NCBI GenBank assembly: GCA_947167445.1
Contig: CAMVID010000004.1
Span: 62,001-126,000 of the forward strand
Reading direction: 5' to 3'
Length of the DNA: 64,000 bases
Source: G11 sp947167445
GTDB taxonomy: Bacteria > Bacillota > Clostridia > Lachnospirales > Lachnospiraceae
Part shown: piece by piece, positions 58,252 through 64,000 of the stretch
Layout of the letters: the number at the start of each line of letters is the position of its first letter
Numbering within the stretch: the stretch's first letter is position 1
The notes under the pieces: generated by a model
What the model saw: only the letters and a program-made list of their open reading frames with translations
Databases searched by the model: none
Told to the model about the DNA's origin: nothing
Translations under genes and position numbers: made by a program

Positions 58252-60846
58252 TCATTTCAACCCATATTTCTCCGCCAGTTCCCGTTCTTTCCCGTGAACT
58301 TCCAGCTCAAATTCCCTGGAAGAAATAAGCTTACAGCCCTCTCCTCTTATGATAATCTGCTCCAGGCCGTCACTTGTCACTACGGTGATATCGTAGTTCC
58401 TTGAGTTCTCATGAGCAAACTTCTCTATATACTGATCCGCAGTCTGAGCTTCCCTGGTAAAAACCACATGGATATTGTGATAGTCGAAAAGGTTCTCCTT
58501 TCCACCCCTCACCTTATATGCGTCAAAAACCAGAATCAGCTCATGGTTGATCATTGCCTTATAGTTGCTCATAATATCCATAAGCCTGTCCCTTGCCGAA
58601 TCAATATTTATGTCAGCAAGTTCCTTTAACTCCTGCCATGCAAAAATCACGTTATAGCCGTCAATGAGAAGATACGGTTTTTTCTTGGGGGCTCCCTTAT
58701 ATACAGTTACCTGTTTCTCGGCGTAGGTTCTTTTGCTTTCGGGCTTTCTGACTCTTCTCTTCAAGAATCCCACGCTTCCCTTTTTGTTGCTTCCCCTGTT
58801 GGCGCCGCCAAGGTTGTCGATGATCCTGTCGATTTCATCAGTGCCAATGGACATCTCGGTGCTTCTTACAGGCTCTTTGACCCTGAATACCTCAAGTTCT
58901 TCCTCATCCTCGTAAAGGTCATCATCCTTAAACTCATAGGCAGGAAGATGCATATACTTTTCCGTCTCATACCAGGGAACCGCAGTTCCTGCTCCATGTG
59001 AGCAAAAAACAGAATCCGCGGTGTTCTCCAAATCCGCCTCAGGGTTATAATTTGTCTCTTCTATAATCTTCTCGCTGTTATGGCATGGCTCATAGCCGGA
59101 GGCCACACAGACAAGTTCTCCCTGCCCTCTTGTGTAGGTCTTCAGTTCAGAGTCGTAGTTTGACATCTCATAGACGGAAACTCTTCCCGAAATGGTGGTT
59201 GTATCCTTGTCGGCAGCACCCTCCACTGAAAATTTTGCCCCCATTCTTTCGAGGTCGCTCATGGCTCTTCCCACCGATTCTGCAGGAAGGTTAATTGTAA
59301 AGTCATACATGGGTTCAAGAAGGATATTCTCCGCCTTCATAAGTCCCTGTCTTAATGCCCTGTATGTAGACTGTCTGAAATCTCCGCCCTCGGTGTGCTT
59401 AAGATGGGCTCTACCCGCCACCAGGGTGATTCTCATATCTGTAATGGGAGAACCCGTAAGGACTCCCTTATGCTCTTTCTCTTTAAGATGAGTGAGAATA
59501 AGGCGCTGCCAGTTAAGGTCCAGTTCATCCGTTGAAACCGCGGTATCAAAACTAAGTCCGGATCCAAGAGGCATGGGGTCCAAAAGAAGGTGTACCTCGG
59601 AATAATGTCGTAAGGGCTCGTAGTGACCCACGCCCTCCACAGGAGAAGCCACGGTCTCCCTGTAGAGAATTTTACCTGGGGCAAAATCCACGTTAACACC
59701 AAATCTCTCCTTTATCTTGGCTTTAAGTATCTCAAGACCAACTTCACCCATTACAGATATTCCAAGGGTTCCGTCATCCTCGGATTTGGTCACAGTCAGG
59801 GTAGGGTCCTCATCTTCCAGCATCTTAAGCTTGGGAAGGAAGGTGACTGCAGGTACCTCCGGAGGGAGGATTATGCTGTAGCTTTGAACCGGAGTCATAA
59901 GAGGTTCTCCGCCCACTTCCTTTAAAGCTCCAAGTCCCTGTCCTGTTATAGTGTCAGAAAGTCCCACAAAGGCGCAGACTTCACCCTTGGTAACCTCATC
60001 CTTCGCTTCAAACTTGTCACCGCTGTATATTCTTATCTGGTTAATCTTATCCTTACTGCCTTCAACCGTTTCCTTAACCTTACAGCTTCCGCCTGTAATC
60101 TTCACATGGGTAAGTCTCTCACCCTTTGAATCCCTGGTTATCTTAAATACCCTGGCACCGAATTCCTCGCCGCCTTCAACCTCTGTGGTGTATCTGCATA
60201 TGAAATCCACCAGCTCATTAACGCCCTCATTCTTCAGGGCACTGCCCCAGAAAACGGGGAAAAGCTGTTCGTTGACCATTGTAGTCAAAACGTCGAGATC
60301 TTCGATTTTACCCCCTTCAAGGTACTTCTCCATAAGGTCTTCGTCGCACATGGCGATGTTCTCGTCTCTGTCATCAGATGAGAAATCAACGATGCCTCCC
60401 CCGAACCTGTCACTTATATTTTCAAATACAGCTTTCCTGTCTACCCCCGGCATATCAGTCTTATTAACAAAGATAACTGTAGGAACGCCGTAATGACGCA
60501 GGGCCTTCCACAAAAGAAGTGTATGGCCGTCAACTCCGTCTGTGGCACTTACAAGAAGAACCGCCACATCAAGGACAGCCAGAGTTCTCTCAGTTTCTGC
60601 CGAGAAATCCATATGTCCCGGGGTATCCAGAAGAGTTACATATGTGTCTTCATGGGTAAAAATTGCCTGCTTCGAAAAGACAGTGATTCCTCGCTGCCTC
60701 TCGATGGAGTCCGTATCAAGGAAGGTGTCCCTGTTGTCAACCCTTCCAAGATTTCTGATGGCTCCCGTATTATATAGAATCGCTTCCGATAAGGTGGTCT
60801 TGCCCGCATCCACGTGGGCAAGTATTCCAATAACTATTTTCTTCAT
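58252..60846 (-). CDS. TetM-like ribosome-binding GTPase fused to a Rae1/YacP-type nuclease
   Basis: Residues 1-~650 are an EF-G/ribosomal-protection-type GTPase: G1 AHVDAGKTT (10-18), the RGIT switch, DTPGHMDF, NKTD, and domains II-V through the DFTINLPAESVGRAM block. A charged ~75-residue linker (~650-724) with an EPVRSTEMSIGTDEIDRII segment follows. Residues ~725-864 are a NYN/YacP nuclease: LLIDGYNVI, AR, FDAYKVRGG, VVFTREAQTADQYIE, VVTSDGLEQ, each with acidic residues expected to bind metal. YacP (Rae1) of B. subtilis cuts mRNA in the ribosomal A site. No Shine-Dalgarno site precedes ATG 60846; see promoter entry. The fusion suggests a factor that enters the A site and cuts the mRNA there. 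Tetracycline resistance cannot be inferred. Confidence 0.9.
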   Translation of the reverse strand: MKKIVIGILAHVDAGKTTLSEAILYNTGAIRNLGRVDNRDTFLDTDSIERQRGITVFSKQAIFTHEDTYVTLLDTPGHMDFSAETERTLAVLDVAVLLVSATDGVDGHTLLLWKALRHYGVPTVIFVNKTDMPGVDRKAVFENISDRFGGGIVDFSSDDRDENIAMCDEDLMEKYLEGGKIEDLDVLTTMVNEQLFPVFWGSALKNEGVNELVDFICRYTTEVEGGEEFGARVFKITRDSKGERLTHVKITGGSCKVKETVEGSKDKINQIRIYSGDKFEAKDEVTKGEVCAFVGLSDTITGQGLGALKEVGGEPLMTPVQSYSIILPPEVPAVTFLPKLKMLEDEDPTLTVTKSEDDGTLGISVMGEVGLEILKAKIKERFGVNVDFAPGKILYRETVASPVEGVGHYEPLRHYSEVHLLLDPMPLGSGLSFDTAVSTDELDLNWQRLILTHLKEKEHKGVLTGSPITDMRITLVAGRAHLKHTEGGDFRQSTYRALRQGLMKAENILLEPMYDFTINLPAESVGRAMSDLERMGAKFSVEGAADKDTTTISGRVSVYEMSNYDSELKTYTRGQGELVCVASGYEPCHNSEKIIEETNYNPEADLENTADSVFCSHGAGTAVPWYETEKYMHLPAYEFKDDDLYEDEEELEVFRVKEPVRSTEMSIGTDEIDRIIDNLGGANRGSNKKGSVGFLKRRVRKPESKRTYAEKQVTVYKGAPKKKPYLLIDGYNVIFAWQELKELADINIDSARDRLMDIMSNYKAMINHELILVFDAYKVRGGKENLFDYHNIHVVFTREAQTADQYIEKFAHENSRNYDITVVTSDGLEQIIIRGEGCKLISSREFELEVHGKERELAEKYGLK

Positions 60847-60854
60847 AGTTCAAC

Positions 60855-60863
60855 ATTATACCA
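60855..60863 (-). promoter_or_regulatory. Extended -10 element just before the TetM-Rae1 gene
   Basis: On the minus strand TGG-TATAAT gives a consensus -10 (60860-60855) with a TGn extension. There is no good -35. Transcription would start about 60848, leaving a leader of two or three bases before ATG 60846. The upstream terminator (60864-60893) lies directly behind it. Confidence 0.6.
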
Positions 60864-60893
60864 TTAAAAATGGCGGAGCCACATGGCTCCGCC
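60864..60893 (-). terminator. Rho-independent terminator
   Basis: Perfect stem GGCGGAGCC / GGCTCCGCC with a 4-nt loop, then ATTTTT on the minus strand; it ends the nucleoside kinase gene. Confidence 0.85.
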
Positions 60894-60920
60894 GAAATAA
60901 AAGCAATATAACGTCGAATC

Positions 60921-62567
60921 TTATACGTTGAAGCAGCTTCCGCCCACAAACTCACGGCAAATGGAGTTATTGGGAAGGTTCTCGGAGCTTACTCCGATGA
61001 AGTAATCAAGGAACTTGAGAAGTCTCTTGGCTTCATAGTATTCAGGCTCACCGGGCTCGATGCCAAAGAGCAAAGGCTCAGCGTACTGCTTAAGCACTGC
61101 AAGCTCGTAGATAAGAACCGAGTTAAAGATTGCATCTGCTCCTTCCTGGAAGGGGAAGATATTCTCCTCCTCACCTCGTCTTACAGAAGGCCACATGGCA
61201 ATTGTACCCTTTGCGGAGGTTCCTCTTGTTCTGGCATCTCTGACCATTCTTCTAAGGAGTCTTCCGTCTGTTGTGGGAATTCTGTTGTGGTCATCTACGT
61301 TAATGCATGTAAGAGCACTGATGTAGATTTTGTACTTGCTCTCTGAAGGAAGTGAATAGGACATCTTATCATTAAGTCCGTGAATTCCCTCTATAACCAG
61401 CACATCATCGGGGCCAAGCTGCTTAAAGTTGCCCTTGTATTCACGCTTGCCGGTTTTGAAGTTGAAGCTGGGAAGCTCAACTTTTTTGCCTGCAAGGAGA
61501 TCTGTCATATCTTTGTTAAACTGCTCAACATCTATAGCCTCAAGGCATTCGAAGTTGTAGTTACCATCCTCGTCTTTCGGAGTATCCTCTCTGTTCTTGA
61601 AATAATCATCAAGTCCGATGGGATGAGGGATAAGACCCTGTGTTGAAAGCTGGATTGACAGTCTGTGTGAGAATGTGGTCTTGCCTGATGAAGAAGGACC
61701 TGCAATCATAACAAACTTTACACCGCCTCTTGCAGCGATATCCTTTGCTATCTCGCCGATTCTTCTCTCCTGCTCAGCCTCCTGAACAAGAATCATGTCG
61801 CTTATCTTGCCGTTACAGATGTGATCGTTCAAATCACCGACGGTCTCAATACCCAGTTTATTGCCCCAGTCATTGGCATCTTCCAAAGCTCTGAAAAGGT
61901 TGGGCCTGTCGTCAAGAGGGTCAACAACTGTAGGAGTTTTCTTTGAAGGAAGGATAAGCATCGCTCCCCTGTCATAGGGTATCAAATCAAAATACTTGAT
62001 TTCCTTTGTGCTGGGGAACATGTATCCATAGTAGTAATCGAAATAACCGTCCATCTCATAGACATTAATGGATGAGCTTCTTCTGTATTTGAAAAGTTTA
62101 ACCTTATCATCCATTCCCTGGCGCTTAAACAGTTCAATTGCTTCAGAAATAGGATAGCTTCTCTTAAATACTCTGATGTCCTCAGCCACCAGATCCTGCA
62201 TACGCTGTTTAATCTTCTTTATGGTTGCAGGTTCAACCTTCACCCCATTCTTCGGACGAAGATAATAGCCTGCTCCGATTGTATACTCAAGAGTAAACGC
62301 AACCTTGTCGCCGGCCACATCTTTTACAGCCTTCATGAACATCATGATTGCCGTTCTCATGTAGGTCTTATTTCCGATATCATTCTTTGTTGTAAAAAAA
62401 TCAAGATCGCAGTCTTTGGAGAGTTTCTTAAACAGTTCTCTAATCTTACCGTTTACGCACGCTACAGCAATTGTGCCGTCGTATTGGTCCTTGTATTCCT
62501 CGGCAATCTCCTCATAGGTTGTGCCAACGGGATATTCCTTTACTTCGCCTTTAATCTTTACTTTCAT
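60921..62567 (-). CDS. Nucleoside kinase with TGS and ThrRS-like domains
   Basis: The 548-aa protein has an N-terminal TGS domain (residues ~1-60, EYPVGTTYEEIAEEY), a second domain like the ThrRS SAD/editing module (~60-200), and a C-terminal uridine kinase/PRK-like P-loop domain with MIAGPSSSGKTTFSHRL (near residue 285), HPIGLDDYF and IEGIHGLND. The family is annotated as nucleoside kinase; substrate is probably uridine or a related nucleoside. ATG 62567 follows GGAGGCGATGCT. Confidence 0.88.
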   Translation of the reverse strand: MKVKIKGEVKEYPVGTTYEEIAEEYKDQYDGTIAVACVNGKIRELFKKLSKDCDLDFFTTKNDIGNKTYMRTAIMMFMKAVKDVAGDKVAFTLEYTIGAGYYLRPKNGVKVEPATIKKIKQRMQDLVAEDIRVFKRSYPISEAIELFKRQGMDDKVKLFKYRRSSSINVYEMDGYFDYYYGYMFPSTKEIKYFDLIPYDRGAMLILPSKKTPTVVDPLDDRPNLFRALEDANDWGNKLGIETVGDLNDHICNGKISDMILVQEAEQERRIGEIAKDIAARGGVKFVMIAGPSSSGKTTFSHRLSIQLSTQGLIPHPIGLDDYFKNREDTPKDEDGNYNFECLEAIDVEQFNKDMTDLLAGKKVELPSFNFKTGKREYKGNFKQLGPDDVLVIEGIHGLNDKMSYSLPSESKYKIYISALTCINVDDHNRIPTTDGRLLRRMVRDARTRGTSAKGTIAMWPSVRRGEEENIFPFQEGADAIFNSVLIYELAVLKQYAEPLLFGIEPGEPEYYEAKRLLKFLDYFIGVSSENLPNNSICREFVGGSCFNV

Positions 62568-62781
62568 AGCATCGCCTCCGGATGGATAATTTACAGTTAA
62601 TTCTATCATTTTTCAGTTCATTTATCAACGCTGTAACCCCTCTTCCCCTCGCCGTATAAAGTGCACAAAAACCAATCTACAAATTTGTTAGGTTTTACAG
62701 AAAAAATAAAAACACGTTGACGAATAAGAAAAATTGGGTTTATGGTTATGTCGTAAAAATTAATACGATTCTTTTCAGGAA

Positions 62782-62809
62782 GGATTGTTACTGTTCGGCA
62801 GGCAAAACC
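62782..62809 (+). promoter_or_regulatory. Ribonucleic antiterminator (RAT) for a BglG/LicT-family protein
   Basis: The sequence GGATTGTTACTG...GGCAGGCAAAACC is the classic RAT. Its last four bases overlap the left arm of the terminator, so antiterminator binding excludes terminator folding. Confidence 0.9.
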
Positions 62810-62845
62810 AGATTTTACTTACTTTGTGTAAAATCTGGTTTTTTT
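62806..62845 (+). terminator. RAT-controlled terminator
   Basis: Arms AACCAGATTTTAC (62806-62818) and GTAAAATCTGGTT (62828-62840) are perfect, then seven Ts. Confidence 0.92.
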
Positions 62846-62863
62846 GTTCAAAGGGTTGTCAGT

Positions 62864-63688
62864 ATGCTTATCAAAAAAATAATCAACAACAATATAGTGA
62901 CTTCAGTGGACGATGGATGTGAAGTTGTCGTCAGCGGTCGCGGAATAGGTTTCGGTCATCGCGAAGGTGACGTTATTCCCGAAGCCAGAATCGAAAAGGT
63001 ATACCGCATGGAAAACCAGGAAAGCCTCACCAGATTCAAAGACCTGCTGGCAAAGCTTCCCTTGGAAAATCTGCATATCTCAAACGAAGTTATCTCCCTG
63101 GCCAAAGAAGGCCTTGGAACCGAGCTTAATGAGAACATCTATCTCACCCTTACAGACCACATTAACTTCGCCCTGGAACGATATGACAAGGGAATGATGT
63201 TTGAGAATGCTCTGCTTTTTGAAGTAAAGGCATTCTATCCCGAGGAGTTTCGAATCGGCGAAAAGGCGGTGGATTTAATAAAGACCACCACCGGCAAGAA
63301 TCTGGGTGAAAACGAAGCCGCTTCCATTGCTCTTCACATTGTCAGCGCAGAGTTAAACGAGAAAACAAGCATGGCCTTTAAAGTTACCCAGGCCGTGAAG
63401 AGAATATTTGAAATCATCGAAGAAGATGTGGACAGAAGCATTCCCGGTAACTCCGGAAAGCTTGATGATTTGATTCCAACCTTTAAACATCTTGTGTACC
63501 GACTGATTCTGAATGAGCAGTACAACGGCGACGATGAGGCATTGTTTGAATTCGCCACTGCAAATTACAGGGAAGAAACAAGAATCTGCAGGAAGGTAAT
63601 GGACTACCTTGAAAAGCAGTTCGAGGTGACAATCCGCCCCGATGAAATGAGTTACATCATAATTCTTTTGAGAAAACTGGTTAAATAA
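62864..63688 (+). CDS. PRD-type transcriptional antiterminator (BglG/LicT/GlcT-like)
   Basis: The 274-aa protein has the N-terminal RNA-binding CAT domain (residues ~1-60: MLIKKIINNNIVTSVDDGCEVVVSGRGIGFGH) and two PTS-regulation domains with paired histidines: ISNEVISLAKE...LTDHINFAL (His ~88) and IALHIVSAEL, LVYRLI. It binds the RAT in its own leader and reads PTS phosphorylation. ATG 62864 follows AAAGGG; upstream in-frame codons would run through the RAT. It likely controls the EIIA-Glc gene and other PTS genes downstream. Confidence 0.94.
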   Translation: MLIKKIINNNIVTSVDDGCEVVVSGRGIGFGHREGDVIPEARIEKVYRMENQESLTRFKDLLAKLPLENLHISNEVISLAKEGLGTELNENIYLTLTDHINFALERYDKGMMFENALLFEVKAFYPEEFRIGEKAVDLIKTTTGKNLGENEAASIALHIVSAELNEKTSMAFKVTQAVKRIFEIIEEDVDRSIPGNSGKLDDLIPTFKHLVYRLILNEQYNGDDEALFEFATANYREETRICRKVMDYLEKQFEVTIRPDEMSYIIILLRKLVK

Positions 63689-63713
63689 CTTTTACGTAAA
63701 GAGAGGACATACA

Positions 63714-64000
63714 ATGGGATTTTTCGGAACATTATTCGGAAAGAAAGAAACAATTGAAATTGCTTCTCCGGCAAAGGGAGAACTGATTCCCATAGGGAAT
63801 GTAAGCGATCCCACTTTTGCTGAGGAAATGCTTGGAAAGGGAGTTGCCCTGGTTCCTTCTGACGGCAAATTCTATGCACCCGCAGATGGAGATCTTGAAT
63901 CCCTTTTTCCAACAGGACATGCCTACTCCATAAAGACCCCTGAAGGAACCGAAGTTCTTATTCACATAGGCCTTGATACAGTCAAGCTTAAAGGTCAGTT
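63714..64000 (+). CDS. PTS EIIA-Glc family protein (N-terminal part)
   Basis: About 95 codons are in the window; the gene runs off the right edge. The sequence fits EIIA-Glc/Crr: ASPAKGELIPIGNVSDPTFAE, APADGDLESLFPTGHAYSI, then the phosphorylated histidine in EVLIHIGLDTVKL. GAGAGGACATACA precedes ATG 63714. It is 25 bp downstream of the antiterminator, so the two form an autoregulated PTS operon. Confidence 0.92.
   Translation, partial: MGFFGTLFGKKETIEIASPAKGELIPIGNVSDPTFAEEMLGKGVALVPSDGKFYAPADGDLESLFPTGHAYSIKTPEGTEVLIHIGLDTVKLKGQ

Larger units (their letters stand above)
62610..62863. promoter_or_regulatory. Leader region of the PTS antiterminator operon
   Basis: A TTGACG (62717-62722) with a possible TATGGT -10 (62741-62746, 18 bp) may be the promoter. 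The region then holds the RAT and terminator listed separately. The upstream 62610-62700 is the nucleoside kinase 5' region with no other feature seen. Confidence 0.5.

Noticed and set aside
58252..60846. Tetracycline resistance gene (tetM/tetO type)
   Set aside because: The GTPase is TetM-like, but the Rae1-type fusion and sequence differences mean resistance cannot be claimed.
1..64000. CRISPR array or phage region
   Set aside because: No regularly spaced repeats with unique spacers and no phage structural or integrase genes were seen.

Overview
The window is chromosomal DNA from a low-to-moderate G+C Clostridia member, most likely Lachnospiraceae (Butyrivibrio-like; the genus cannot be fixed from sequence alone). 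This rests on strong GGAGG-type ribosome sites, a tRNA-responsive T-box on the trp operon, an obligate-anaerobe class III ribonucleotide reductase, a GPH symporter plus GH3 glycosidase locus, a BglG/LicT-type PTS control region, and several small families that I associate with Lachnospiraceae. Nearly all genes are intact. There is no phage and no complete insertion sequence; the only mobile-type gene is a PD-(D/E)XK (Rpn-type) putative nuclease.

Layout. 1-3414: start of a CobW-type GTPase gene, a small gene behind a LexA-like box, and a four-gene minus-strand operon (66-aa protein, DUF2804, acyltransferase, PNPOx-like). 3479-10279: Trp T-box leader and trpEGDCFBA. 10276-17628: minus-strand genes for a two-component system with a UBA/DUF4342 membrane protein, Maf, polyphosphate kinase, a DUF815 ATPase and chorismate mutase. 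17673-23577: plus-strand DUF5050-like protein, radA, a DMT transporter, a radical SAM protein and a nitroreductase. 23627-23697: tRNA-Trp(CCA). 23771-30770: GH3 and M19-like genes, a GPH symporter and a divergent AraC regulator. 30767-36827: aspS, the Rpn-type protein, a PadR regulator with a ferredoxin membrane protein, a lipoprotein and a thioesterase. 36846-42154: clpC with its GntR repressor, an XRE/DUF2975 pair and two membrane proteins. 42155-49662: a tandem repeat array, an SH3-repeat membrane protein, purD-N-M-E and an M29 aminopeptidase. 49685-54277: DUF6142-like protein, a 54-aa basic protein, and hypA / Fe-S flavoprotein / hypB. 54524-62567: nrdD, a TPR lipoprotein, a TetM-like GTPase fused to a Rae1/YacP-type nuclease, and a TGS nucleoside kinase. 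62717-64000: RAT-controlled PRD antiterminator and the start of a PTS EIIA-Glc gene.

Links between genes. The trp operon senses uncharged tRNA-Trp, and the tRNA-Trp gene in the window has the discriminator base that the T-box bulge predicts. Chorismate mutase draws on the same precursor, chorismate. Three metabolic loci (GH3/M19, PTS and the redox genes) carry their own regulators beside them, many with visible operators.

The best candidate for an undescribed system is the EF-G/TetM-like protein with a C-terminal Rae1-type ribosome-associated endonuclease domain (58252-60846). Its gene has no Shine-Dalgarno site and starts just behind an extended -10 element, so its mRNA may be leaderless. 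Other notable structures are three 15-bp palindromes spaced about three helical turns apart upstream of a lipoprotein gene, a 75-76 bp tandem repeat array, and a hypB / Fe-S flavoprotein / hypA operon with a CsoR/RcnR-like G-tract operator upstream.
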